64,000 nt of DNA from Microbacterium oleivorans (GTDB lineage: Bacteria; Actinomycetota; Actinomycetes; Actinomycetales; Microbacteriaceae), in contig NZ_CP058316.1 in the NCBI RefSeq assembly GCF_013389665.1, forward strand, positions 2,852,001 through 2,916,000. Reading direction: 5' to 3'. A program made the position numbers and the translations under genes. Positions 54,308 through 62,483 of the stretch are shown in pieces. The first letter of the stretch is position 1. Every line of letters begins with the position of its first letter. Under the pieces are notes generated by a model, which did not search any database, was not told the DNA's origin, and saw nothing but the letters and a program-made list of their open reading frames with translations.

Positions 54308-56662
54308 TCACGACGAGATGGGTGTGATTGGGTATTGCAACTGGTGCTCGCCGGGCGTTAGATGCCGGTCGATCGGACCGATCAGCAACCGTGCGGTGGT
54401 TCCCTCAGGCACAGTGACGTTCACGTCGAGGTCGTCGCCGTCGATGCGCCAGCCCGCTTGAGCGCTTCCGAATGGTGTGCCGACGGTGGCCTCAGCGTGG
54501 GTGAGCCCGGGGAGTAGGGTGGGACGGATATTGATGGTGCGGAACCCGGGTTCGGCGGGTGAGATGCCGACGAGTCGTTCGATGAGGAAACCGGTGACGG
54601 CGCCGTAGGCGTAGTGGTTGTGGCTGGCGTGTGCCTTTCCTTTCTGGGTGTAACCCTCCCAGGTTTCCCAGGTCGTGGTCGCTCCCCGCTCGACTTGGGA
54701 CAGCCATGAGGGCGTCGTGGTCTGCAGAAGCAGACGTGCGGCGACATCGGCACGACCGTTGTCTGTCAGGACGAAAAGAAGCCATGGGGTGCTGAGGAAT
54801 CCGGTTCCGAGATGGTCGCCGGCTTCCTCGATCAGGTCCACGAGTCGCTCAACTGCGGCGGCCTTCTCGTCGGCCTGAAGGAGGCCGAACGCGAGGGCGC
54901 GCACGTAGTCGTCTTGACGGTTCATGCCGATGCGCCCGTCGGGGTGGATGAAAGCGGCACGCCACGCTTTTCGGGTGCGGTCTGCGAGCTGCCGGTAGTG
55001 TTTAGCGTCGTTCTCGCGGTCCAGGGCGGTGGCGAGTGTGGCGAGTTGCCGCGCAGAGTGCTCGAGGTAGGCGGTGGCGATGACGGGCCCCGAGCGCAGC
55101 GCTGAGTCGGCTACGGAGGCGATGAAGGACTCACCGGGCCGGAGCCATTCACCCCAGTTGAAACCTGTGTCGACGATGTATTTCTCGTTCTCCAGCGCGG
55201 CACCTCGAGCGCGGAGACGTCGCCTGATGCTGCGCTTGTGGGCGGCTCTGTGTTCGAGGTGGTCCACCCAGCGTTTGGCGGCCGGATAAGCAAGCTCGAC
55301 CGATGTGGTGTCGTCGTAGTACTGGTGGAGCACGGTGGGGAGTTGCACACTCACGTCCCCCCAGCCGGCGGAGCTGGAAAGAATGGTGAAAGCCTTACTC
55401 AGCCCGCCGCTGAAACTGGACGTCTCAGCCGGGATGAACGGTGGGATCCGCCCGTCGGGGAGCTGCTCGACGGCGAGATTGCGGAGGTAGCGGCGGAGGT
55501 ACTCGGAGACGTTTGCGTAGGTCGTGGCCGTGGCGGCGAACGCCTGAATGTCACCTGTCCACCCGGATCGTTCCCGGGTGGGGCAGTCGGTCGGGGTGTC
55601 AGTGAAGTTGGACCGCATTGACCACTTTGTGTTCTCGTATAGCTTGTTCAGTCGTTCATCGGAGCACTGGAATGTGCCGGTGGGGGCGAGGTTGGTGGAC
55701 AGGACGACATATTCGAGGTCGTCGGCGGTGAGCGTGTTGGGGAGCCCGTCGATTTCGACGTAGCGGAAACCGTGGATGGTGAACCATGGTTGCCACCATG
55801 TCGGGGTGCCGTCAAGGATGACCCTGTCGGCTTGGACTATTCCCTTTGCGACGGGCGGGAGGGCGAGGTAGTCGATGTCGACGCTGCCGTTGGCGGCGAC
55901 GAGCTCGCTGTGGGTGAGGGTGACGACAGTGCCTGCCTTTCCCTGGAGGTGGATGCGAACCACGCCGGCGGCGTTCTGCCCGAAATCGACCAGCTGCGTG
56001 CCGGCGGGTGTGCGGGTGATGCTGAGCGGGCGCAGTGTGTCGACCTTCTCGACGCGTCCGCCCTCTTCTGGGATGAGGTTTCGCTGGGTGGGGAAAATCT
56101 CGACGGGACCGAACCTGCCGGGATCGTTCGGTGGCGGTGTCGTGGCAGAGAGCCAGTTGTCATCGGAGACGCGCAGATCCACTTTCTCTCCGAGCATGGG
56201 ATCGGAGATGGATATCCGTCCGGCACCCGCGAGCCATGACGAGTCGCTGACGATGGTGGCGGTGCTTCCGTCGGTGTATTCGATGTCGATGGTGACGTGT
56301 CCGGCGAGACGGTCTCCGTAGACGTCTGGGCGACTCGAGCCGCCGATGTGACCGCGGAACCTCCCTTCCCCGATTGCCATCGCGAGCACATTGTGGCCTT
56401 CCCGTAGGTGCTCGGTGATGTCATATTCCTGGTACTCGACGTAGTGATCGAACGGTGTCCACCTGGGGACGAGCGCCGTGCCGGTCTGATTGACGGAGTT
56501 GACGAAGAACCGGTACCAGCCGAGCGCGCTCACGCGGGCCCGCGCCTCCTGGACTTTCCTTTCGACAGTCACATCACCACGCAGATAGAGCGTGGTGCGG
56601 TCGCTGGGTGAGGTAGGGGAGGGGCCGGTGATCCACTTCGCAGAGGTGGTCGCGGAAGTCAT
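54308..56662 (-). CDS. GH78 alpha-L-rhamnosidase
   Basis: A 784-residue glycoside hydrolase. An N-terminal beta-sandwich (FVNSVNQTGTALVPRWTPFDHYVEY, LREGHNVLAMAIGEGRF) is followed by a Bac_rhamnosid domain, an (alpha/alpha)6 catalytic barrel with the acid motif DCPTRERSGWTGDIQAFAAT and GFNWGEWLRPGE, and a C-terminal beta domain (TINIRPTLLPGLTHAEATVGT). It has no signal peptide, so it acts inside the cell on imported rhamnosides. The start has an AAGGAG site. Confidence 0.9.
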   Translation of the reverse strand: MTSATTSAKWITGPSPTSPSDRTTLYLRGDVTVERKVQEARARVSALGWYRFFVNSVNQTGTALVPRWTPFDHYVEYQEYDITEHLREGHNVLAMAIGEGRFRGHIGGSSRPDVYGDRLAGHVTIDIEYTDGSTATIVSDSSWLAGAGRISISDPMLGEKVDLRVSDDNWLSATTPPPNDPGRFGPVEIFPTQRNLIPEEGGRVEKVDTLRPLSITRTPAGTQLVDFGQNAAGVVRIHLQGKAGTVVTLTHSELVAANGSVDIDYLALPPVAKGIVQADRVILDGTPTWWQPWFTIHGFRYVEIDGLPNTLTADDLEYVVLSTNLAPTGTFQCSDERLNKLYENTKWSMRSNFTDTPTDCPTRERSGWTGDIQAFAATATTYANVSEYLRRYLRNLAVEQLPDGRIPPFIPAETSSFSGGLSKAFTILSSSAGWGDVSVQLPTVLHQYYDDTTSVELAYPAAKRWVDHLEHRAAHKRSIRRRLRARGAALENEKYIVDTGFNWGEWLRPGESFIASVADSALRSGPVIATAYLEHSARQLATLATALDRENDAKHYRQLADRTRKAWRAAFIHPDGRIGMNRQDDYVRALAFGLLQADEKAAAVERLVDLIEEAGDHLGTGFLSTPWLLFVLTDNGRADVAARLLLQTTTPSWLSQVERGATTTWETWEGYTQKGKAHASHNHYAYGAVTGFLIERLVGISPAEPGFRTINIRPTLLPGLTHAEATVGTPFGSAQAGWRIDGDDLDVNVTVPEGTTARLLIGPIDRHLTPGEHQLQYPITPISS

Positions 56663-56701
56663 GTCTACTCCTTAGTAGTAGTGATTCGATGGAGCTGTCG
56701 G

Positions 56702-57661
56702 TCAGTTGTCCGACGAGGCCATTGCTTTCCGTAGTGCCGCGTCCCGGCTCTCACGCAGCCCGACGATCAGTGGGTGGTTCGGTCGCATCACGTCCGCGCC
56801 GTGGTACATTCCGGGCACCACGCGCAAATCACATGGCACCCCCGCGGCCTTGAGCCGTTCCGCGTAGTCGAGGCATTCGTCGTAGAACTGATCGATGTCG
56901 CCGACGCCGATCCAGGCGGGTGCGAGACCGTGCAGATTTGCACGGCGGGCGGGAACGGCGTAGGGCCGCGATTCGCCGTCCCCGGGTGCGTGCCCGAGGT
57001 AGCTCGCCCAGCCGTAGCGGTTCGAGGGGACCGTCCACGTCAGGTATACCTCGCGGTTCGCTTCCGCACGAAGCACCGTGCGGTCGTCCAGCATGGGGTA
57101 AGTCAGCAGTTGCACGCAGAGCGCGATGCTCTCATCGTGTGCGCGCTGAGCCATCGCCGCGGCGAGTCCCGCGCCGGCACTATCCCCTCCTACCGCGATC
57201 CGGTCGACGAACACCCCGAGATGGCCAGCGTTGGCAACGATCCACTCCAGAGCCGCGAAACAGTCATCGATTGCCGCGGGGTACGGATACTCAGGGGCGA
57301 GCCGGTAATTCGGGACGACCACGATGATCCCGTGAGTACGGGCCAAGTAGGACGCGACATCGTTGGCGTGTTCCGCGGAACCTGAGATCAAGCCACCTCC
57401 GAAGCACCAGACCAGGGCACCGCTTGGGGCAGCGCGCACGTCCGGCTCGTGGATGGTGACCGGCACCTGGCTCGTGCCGACGGTCACCCGTCGTGTACGT
57501 ACCCCGGGCAGGACGGCGGTCGGCTTGGCGTTACCGTAACGCATCACCGCGCGTAGGGGTGTGCGTCCGGTGAGATGAAACGGCAAGCGGATCACTGGAA
57601 CCAAGAGGTCAGGGTTCGCGGCACGAATTGCTTCGCGCCAGGTCGTTGGTTTGATTGTCAT
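56702..57661 (-). CDS. Alpha/beta hydrolase (hormone-sensitive lipase family esterase)
   Basis: A 319-residue esterase. The oxyanion motif is CFGGGLISG, with Phe where most members have HGGG. Nucleophile motif GGDSAGAGLAAAM, Asp in IGVGDIDQFYDE and His in VPGMYHGAD complete the triad. It would remove acyl groups, possibly from acylated rhamnosides. First gene of the minus-strand cluster, 39 bases before the rhamnosidase, and divergent from the MarR regulator. Confidence 0.88.
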   Translation of the reverse strand: MTIKPTTWREAIRAANPDLLVPVIRLPFHLTGRTPLRAVMRYGNAKPTAVLPGVRTRRVTVGTSQVPVTIHEPDVRAAPSGALVWCFGGGLISGSAEHANDVASYLARTHGIIVVVPNYRLAPEYPYPAAIDDCFAALEWIVANAGHLGVFVDRIAVGGDSAGAGLAAAMAQRAHDESIALCVQLLTYPMLDDRTVLRAEANREVYLTWTVPSNRYGWASYLGHAPGDGESRPYAVPARRANLHGLAPAWIGVGDIDQFYDECLDYAERLKAAGVPCDLRVVPGMYHGADVMRPNHPLIVGLRESRDAALRKAMASSDN

Positions 57662-57756
57662 CAGCCATCTACCTCTCTCACCAGTCCGCGGAATGGTCCG
57701 ACGTCAAGCAGCACGAGTACGGGATCGTCGTTTTCCGAGCAGGAACAATGTATCAG

Positions 57757-57775
57757 TATTTTCCTAAGGACAATA
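57757..57775. promoter_or_regulatory. Candidate MarR operator
   Basis: TATTTTCCTAAGGACAATA is a 19-base palindrome with one mismatched pair around a central A. It lies in the divergent region between the esterase and the MarR gene and reaches the -35 area of the MarR promoter, so bound MarR could repress both directions. Confidence 0.65.
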
Positions 57776-57790
57776 GATGCGGCGACTGTC

Positions 57791-57796
57791 TAGAAT
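57791..57796 (+). promoter_or_regulatory. -10 element of the marR gene, leaderless spacing
   Basis: TAGAAT ends 6 bases before the GTG start at 57803. Confidence 0.5.
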
Positions 57797-57802
57797 CGTC
57801 AC

Positions 57803-58324
57803 GTGCCAAGACCAGACCAGCTCAAGCTCGACCCAATCGACGGAGCCGATTTGTCTGCGTTGTCGGGGGCTGAGCCGGATGGGCTCATCGGGCTGATCGA
57901 ATCGGTCATCCGTCTCGCGAACAGCGGACATGTACGGCAAACCCTCATGCGCCTCAGCGGGTTCCCTGCGGAGGACATACCCGCGTTTCTCGCTTTGAAT
58001 CAGTTGGTGCTGCACGGGGCGCTGCGTCCGACGGACCTGGCCGAGCAACTCGATACGGGCCGGTCGAACGCGACCAAGATCGTGGAGCGCCTGCAAGCAA
58101 TGGATCTCGTTCTCCGGCTCCCCGATCCAGAAGATGCGCGCGGAGTGCTCGTAGCCCTATCCCCTCATGGGCGGGCAATCGGCCGACGTCTAGTCGACAC
58201 GAACCAATCGATGCTGGACCGTCTGAGCGCCGACTGGCACCCCGACGACATCCCCACCTTCCAGCGACTGCTACGCCAACTAATCTCAGGTTACGAGACC
58301 ATCAACGATCCACCCCTGGGGTGA
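57803..58324 (+). CDS. MarR family transcriptional regulator
   Basis: A 173-residue winged-helix regulator. The recognition region is LRPTDLAEQLDTGRSNATKIVERLQAMDLVLRLPDPEDARGVLVALSPHGR with the conserved wing DPEDARG. An N-terminal dimerisation helix precedes it. GTG start from a leaderless promoter. It is divergent from the esterase-rhamnosidase-MFS genes and is their likely repressor, released by a substrate of the pathway. Confidence 0.9.
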   Translation: MPRPDQLKLDPIDGADLSALSGAEPDGLIGLIESVIRLANSGHVRQTLMRLSGFPAEDIPAFLALNQLVLHGALRPTDLAEQLDTGRSNATKIVERLQAMDLVLRLPDPEDARGVLVALSPHGRAIGRRLVDTNQSMLDRLSADWHPDDIPTFQRLLRQLISGYETINDPPLG

Positions 58325-58365
58325 GGCGCGAGCAGAAAAGTTTGCCACGTCCGATCTGGGGATAC

Positions 58366-58449
58366 CGCGTCGAGATCCGCCGAGTGATCTGCACGACCAA
58401 CGCGATCGAGTCGATCAGCGCAGCGTACCGGCGGGCGGTGGAGGTCAAG
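58366..58449 (+). pseudogene. Fragment of an IS256-family transposase
   Basis: The stretch RRVICTTNAIESISAAYRRAVEVK matches the C-terminal conserved block of mutator-type (IS256) transposases. Only about 28 residues remain, and sequence identity ends abruptly at about 58449 where another fragment begins. Confidence 0.75.
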
Positions 58450-58573
58450 TCTCCCCGCCCTGCGTGCGCGTGGCCGGCGCGCTGTTCCACTCAAAGACCA
58501 CCGCTAGCACGCCTCGTCGTTCGAGCACGCGGGCGAGAACGAGTCCACCCATCCCGGCGCCGACGTGATGCTC
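58448..58573 (-). pseudogene. Fragment of an FAD-dependent monooxygenase
   Basis: On the minus strand HHVGAGMGGLVLARVLERRG then VVFEWNSAPATRTQGG is the N-terminal Rossmann motif (GxGxxG) and following strand of TetX-type flavin monooxygenases. It lacks a start and ends at once in a stop where the IS256 fragment begins. Confidence 0.7.
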
Positions 58574-58640
58574 GCTACTTCTTCGATCCGCTGTATCGGT
58601 CCGACTTGCGATCCGGTGTACCGAAGGAGGGACACCGCAC

Positions 58641-58740
58641 ACGACGAACAACGTCCGTCGTCAGCTCCGTGACGTCATGGACCAAGCCGGCATCACAGAC
58701 GTAACCCCACATCGGTTCCGCCGCATCCCCGCCATCGCGA
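58641..58740 (+). pseudogene. Fragment of a tyrosine recombinase
   Basis: NNVRRQLRDVMDQAGITDVTPHRFRR is the C-terminal catalytic block of phage-type integrases, including the HxxR motif (HRFR). The rest of the gene is gone. This may be what is left of the integrase that inserted the island. Confidence 0.65.
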
Positions 58741-58987
58741 GCAGGTCTCGGAAGAGGGAGCTGAGCAGCCGAGAAACCTGCCGGCTCCGATGCGGTGTCC
58801 GTCATCGGATTCGCTCGGGATGGGTGATCGGGCACTGCACGCTGGAGTCGACGATTTCGAAGGGCGCCGGGCTGTAGGTCGTCCCGTAGGAGGAGCCTTC
58901 TGCTGAGCTCAGATCCCGCGGTCGTTCCGTCGATACGCTGAGGTTCAGACGGCGGCGGCACCGTGTGCCGTTCCTGTGAGGAGCAGC
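58741..58987. other. Non-coding decayed sequence
   Basis: No gene recognised. The open frames here do not resemble protein families. The last bases supply the ribosome site (GTGAGGAGC) of the AlbA_2 gene. Confidence 0.5.
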
Positions 58988-59308
58988 ATGCTCGACGACG
59001 AACAGCTCGCGGCGATCATCGGAGTTGGGTATGAACAGCGAGGAGTCGAGTTCAAAGCCACCGGCGATCGCACCGACCGGGCCTTCCCCGCGATCGTCGC
59101 GCGCGCGGTCGTCGCGCTCTTGAACCAACGGGACGACGGCCACGTCATCGTCGGTCTCAGCGAGGATGGCATCGACGCCGATGGAATCGGGCTCAGCGAC
59201 GAACAGCTTGGACAGTGGCTCTCGTTTGACGACGTGACGAACGCTTCTATATACCCCGCGATGAAGTTGCGGCCGACTACCAAGCGCCGGGACCCTGCCG
59301 GGACCTGA
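58988..59308 (+). pseudogene. AlbA_2 (schlafen-like) domain protein, truncated
   Basis: A 106-residue frame. The N-terminal EQRGVEFKATGDRTDRAFPAIVARAVVALLNQRDDGHVIVGLSEDG is the start of an AlbA_2 DNA-binding domain, as in putative ATP-dependent helicase-like/schlafen AlbA_2 proteins of 200 to 500 residues. After about residue 95 it loses similarity and stops, so the C-terminal part is missing. Such proteins occur in defence and regulatory islands. Confidence 0.7.
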
Positions 59309-59400
59309 TGCATGCAAACTATGCAACGTATGACGTGAAAGCGGGCGTCCTGCGGAGCAGCGAGGCCCGGAAAATCAAAGGAGTCGGCCGAACGGTCTAC

Positions 59401-59444
59401 CTGGGGGTCAAGGGGTCGCAGGTTCAAATCCTATCATCCCGACC
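59401..59444 (+). repeat. Right attachment repeat (attR), tRNA-Pro 3' half
   Basis: A copy of bases 50033-50076, from the anticodon loop to CC, with one change (A for G at 59433) that would unpair the T-stem. It is not a functional tRNA as the 5' half is absent. Confidence 0.88.
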
Positions 59445-59445
59445 G

Positions 59446-59489
59446 GAAACACAGAAGGGTCGGCCGAATGGCCGACCCTTCTGTGTTTC
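59446..59489. terminator. Strong bidirectional hairpin after attR
   Basis: A perfect 20-bp stem, 59446-59465 with 59470-59489, around a GAAT loop. It starts one base after the attR repeat, so it was probably the native terminator of tRNA-Pro before the island inserted. Confidence 0.85.
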
Positions 59490-59637
59490 GAGCGAGCGCG
59501 GACGCCCCTGCCCCAGGAAGATGAGGCATCAGCGGCGCTGAAGCGCATTCGTCATTAGAGGGAGCCCGTACTGCATTCCCTGCCCGGGCCCGCGAACACG
59601 ATCCCGGATGCGGGAGCCTGATCGATGAGCGGTGAGC

Positions 59638-60399
59638 TCATTTGGCGACGAGCGTCGTCTCGAAGCTGTACATGTCCGGTCGGTAGCAGTGATGCCCGAA
59701 TTCGATGACTTGCCCTGCCTGGTCGAACGCCACTCGCTCCATCGTCAGCACCGGGCCCCCCTTGTCGAGGTCCAACAAGTCGCTCTCCTCCTTCGTCGCG
59801 CGCCGTGCACCGATCTTCTGCTTGGCGACCCGAATCGTCACGCTCTTCGCGCGGAGGAGTTGGTACAGCCCCCGTGCTTCGAGCTGTTCGGCCGTGATGT
59901 CCGCGAACTGCAACGGCATATGGTTCTCGAGGATGGCGACAGCGACCCCGTCAGTGCTCCTGAGGCGCCGGAAGTAAGCGACTTCCGTTCCGGGCGCGAC
60001 GCCGAGGTGCTGAGCGACGTCCTCCGAGGCCTCGACGATCTTGCGGTCCAGTACTTTCGTTCCGGGCGCGTGCTGTGTGCGCACCAGGTCCTCGTACAGA
60101 CTGGTGAGTTCGACGGGCCGGGTGACTTGTCCTTGCACGACCTGGGTGCCGATACCCCGACGGCGCACGAGGAGGCCCTTGTCGACGACCTCCTGGATGG
60201 CGCGGCGGATCGTGGGGCGAGATAGGCCGAGACGGTCGGCGATGGCGAGTTCGTTCTCGAGTCGCGCGCCAGCAGGCAGGGCGCCGGACATGATGGCGCT
60301 CTCAAGTCGACTGGACACCTGGTAGTAGAGGGGCACGGGCCCTGTGCGGTCGATGTCGGCGAACAACTCTTCGGGCCACACTGGCGTGTTTTCAGGCAT
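59638..60399 (-). CDS. GntR-family regulator (HutC subfamily), likely inositol repressor
   Basis: A 253-residue regulator. N-terminal winged helix ALPAGARLENELAIADRLGLSRPTIRRAIQEVVDKGLLVRRRGIGTQV; C-terminal UTRA effector domain (about residues 90-245, ending HHCYRPDMYSFE). It is divergent from iolC-aldolase-iolA and is the obvious candidate for their repressor, responding to an inositol pathway intermediate. Confidence 0.88.
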   Translation of the reverse strand: MPENTPVWPEELFADIDRTGPVPLYYQVSSRLESAIMSGALPAGARLENELAIADRLGLSRPTIRRAIQEVVDKGLLVRRRGIGTQVVQGQVTRPVELTSLYEDLVRTQHAPGTKVLDRKIVEASEDVAQHLGVAPGTEVAYFRRLRSTDGVAVAILENHMPLQFADITAEQLEARGLYQLLRAKSVTIRVAKQKIGARRATKEESDLLDLDKGGPVLTMERVAFDQAGQVIEFGHHCYRPDMYSFETTLVAK

Positions 60400-60442
60400 G
60401 CATGTCTCTCGGTTGCATTGGTACTACGCGTAGGACGTCGCA

Positions 60443-60454
60443 TTGTCGCGACAA
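60443..60454. promoter_or_regulatory. Candidate GntR operator 1
   Basis: TTGTCGCGACAA, a perfect 12-base palindrome in the divergent region between the GntR gene and iolC, 44 bases from the GntR start. Confidence 0.5.
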
Positions 60455-60496
60455 CCTGACACGAACCAGACTATGTCACCTGTCACGAGCAGGTCA

Positions 60497-60510
60497 ACAA
60501 CTCCTGTTGT
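60497..60510. promoter_or_regulatory. Candidate GntR operator 2 at the iol promoter
   Basis: ACAACTCCTGTTGT has 5-bp perfect arms. It overlaps a plausible -35 (TTGTGC 60507-60512) whose -10 is TATTGT (60529-60534, 16-base spacing), so repression by steric block is likely. Confidence 0.45.
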
Positions 60511-60534
60511 GCGGCTCTGATGATGTGTTATTGT
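60507..60534 (+). promoter_or_regulatory. Putative promoter of the iol genes
   Basis: TTGTGC and TATTGT separated by 16 bases, about 55 bases before the iolC ATG. Confidence 0.4.
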
Positions 60535-60589
60535 TCTTACATAGTCGCAATCCGGCGACGAGCGATCTCAGGAAGTTGTACACCGGAGT

Positions 60590-61549
60590 ATGACAGGCGA
60601 AGCGGTATCCATCGACGTGCTGGCTGTGGGTCGGCTCGGCGTAGATCTCTACCCCCTTCAGGACGGGGTCGGTCTCGAAGATGTCTCGACATTCGGTAAA
60701 TACCTCGGCGGTAGCGCTGCGAACGTCGCCGTCGCGGCGGCGCGCTATGGGCGTTCGGTGCGCCTGGTCTCCCGCACGGGGGATGACCCCTTCGGTCGCT
60801 ATCTCCAACGCGAACTGGCGCGACTCGGAGTGGACCCGCGGCACGTCGCCGTAGACCCCGAGCTGAAGACTCCCGTCACCTTCTGCGAGATCTTCCCGCC
60901 TGACGACTTCCCGCTCTACTTCTACCGTGAGCCCAAGGCTCCGGACTTGAACATCTCCGTGAACCAGCTCGACGAGCAGGCCATCACGGGCGCCGGCGTG
61001 CTGTGGACCACCGTGACAGGACTGTCGCAGGAACCGAGTCGTCAGACCCAGCTCGATGCCCTGGAAATCCGCGGCCGCCGTGACCATACGATTCTGGACT
61101 TGGATTACCGGCCGATGTTCTGGGCCAGCCCCGCGGAGGCGACGCGGCTGGTCGCGCGCGCTCTCGAGCTTTCAACTGTTGCGGTCGGAAACCGCGAGGA
61201 GTGCGAGGTCGCTGTCGGCGAGACCGAGCCGCTGCGCGCAGCACAAGCGCTTCTCGATAGAGGAGTCAATCTCGCCATCGTGAAGCAGGGCCCCAAGGGA
61301 GTTCTGGCGAAGACGAAGGATGAGACGGTCGAAGTCCCCCCGCACTTCGTCGATGTGATCAACGGGCTTGGCGCAGGAGATGCCTTCGGTGGGGCGCTGT
61401 GCCACGGGCTGCTCTCCGGCTGGGGCCTCGAGCGCATCCTCCGCTTCGCCAACGTCGCCGGTGCCATCGTCGCATCGCGACGTGAATGCTCTACCGCAAT
61501 GCCAACCGCCGACGAGGTGGAAGCACGACTCGAAGGAGCTCACCGATGA
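60590..61549 (+). CDS. iolC: 5-dehydro-2-deoxygluconokinase IolC (PfkB family)
   Basis: A 319-residue PfkB-family sugar kinase. GRLGVDLYPLQ and GGSAANVAVAAARYG at the N-terminus bind sugar; the ATP/anion-hole motif with catalytic Asp is NGLGAGDAFGGAL. It phosphorylates 5-dehydro-2-deoxygluconate in myo-inositol catabolism. Context (aldolase-fold gene and iolA next) supports IolC over other PfkB kinases. Overlaps the next gene by 4 bases. Confidence 0.9.
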   Translation: MTGEAVSIDVLAVGRLGVDLYPLQDGVGLEDVSTFGKYLGGSAANVAVAAARYGRSVRLVSRTGDDPFGRYLQRELARLGVDPRHVAVDPELKTPVTFCEIFPPDDFPLYFYREPKAPDLNISVNQLDEQAITGAGVLWTTVTGLSQEPSRQTQLDALEIRGRRDHTILDLDYRPMFWASPAEATRLVARALELSTVAVGNREECEVAVGETEPLRAAQALLDRGVNLAIVKQGPKGVLAKTKDETVEVPPHFVDVINGLGAGDAFGGALCHGLLSGWGLERILRFANVAGAIVASRRECSTAMPTADEVEARLEGAHR

Positions 61550-62460
61550 GCGGAATCACCCTCAACGCCGAGGATTTCGCACGCCTGCGTGAGATCCGGG
61601 CCTCGTCGCCCGGAGACATCACCGAGGCGCTGCGCAATCGTCAACGCCGCACCCTGCTCGGCGACGATGGGAAGCTGTTCATCGTGGCCGCTGATCACCC
61701 GGCCCGCGGAGCGCTCGGTGTCGGCAATGACCCGATGGCGATGGCCGACCGCTACGACCTTCTGGATCGACTGGCCACTGCACTCTCCCGTCCCGGGGTG
61801 GACGGCGTGCTCGGCACCCCCGACATCATCGACGACCTCGCGGCGCTGGGTCTCCTGGACGGCAAGATCATCGTCGGATCGATGAACCGGGGCGGCCTGC
61901 GCGGGGCATCCTTCGAGATGGACGACCGCTACGGGGCTTACACGGTGAACGCCATGGCTGCCGTCGGGATCGACTTCGCCAAAACCCTCCTGCGAGTGAA
62001 CCTCGACGATGCCGGAACCTCCCCGACGCTTGAGGCCACCGCGGAGGCCGTCACCCAGGCCGCAGCAGCGGGCCTACCCATCATGCTCGAGCCATTCCTC
62101 AGCCGCTGGGTGGACGGGCGCATCGTCAACGACCTGTCGACCGAGGCTGTCATCAGCTCGATCGCCATCGCTTCGGGGCTCGGGGCGTCCTCCGCCTACA
62201 CCTGGATGAAGCTGCCTGTCGTCGAGGACATGGAACGCGTCATGGCGGCCACGACGATGCCCACCCTTCTGCTCGGCGGCGATTCCGGCGCTGACCCTGA
62301 CGAGACGTTCGCGGCCTGGGATGACGCGCTCAGCCTGCCCGGCGTTCGCGGACTCACCGTCGGGCGCACACTTCTCTACCCCCCTGATGGCGACGTCGCC
62401 GACGCGGTCGATACCGCGGCGAGCCTCGTGCACCCGAGCGTCGTCGTTCCCACCCCCTGA
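61546..62460 (+). CDS. Cgl0159-family (beta/alpha)8 protein, probable inositol-pathway aldolase
   Basis: A 304-residue protein with a class I aldolase-like barrel. LFIVAADHPARGALGVG at the N-terminus and TWMKLPVVEDMERVMAAT with a Lys in the place of the Schiff-base residue of DeoC/LacD-type aldolases. The family is common in actinobacterial inositol operons between iolC and iolA, where it probably cleaves 2-deoxy-5-keto-gluconate 6-phosphate, the IolJ role. This role is inferred from position. Confidence 0.8.
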   Translation: MSGITLNAEDFARLREIRASSPGDITEALRNRQRRTLLGDDGKLFIVAADHPARGALGVGNDPMAMADRYDLLDRLATALSRPGVDGVLGTPDIIDDLAALGLLDGKIIVGSMNRGGLRGASFEMDDRYGAYTVNAMAAVGIDFAKTLLRVNLDDAGTSPTLEATAEAVTQAAAAGLPIMLEPFLSRWVDGRIVNDLSTEAVISSIAIASGLGASSAYTWMKLPVVEDMERVMAATTMPTLLLGGDSGADPDETFAAWDDALSLPGVRGLTVGRTLLYPPDGDVADAVDTAASLVHPSVVVPTP

Positions 62461-62483
62461 CTCCTCGATCTCGAAAGAAAGAC

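Larger units (their letters stand above)
59309..59637. other. Island right end and junction to core DNA
   Basis: Holds the right attachment repeat (59401-59444) and the hairpin terminator (59446-59489). The remaining bases show no gene. TGCAAACTATGCAA-like short repeats occur near 59312-59330. Confidence 0.6.

Noticed and set aside
59308..59541. 77-residue ORF across attR
   Set aside because: It is a translation of the tRNA repeat and the hairpin terminator.
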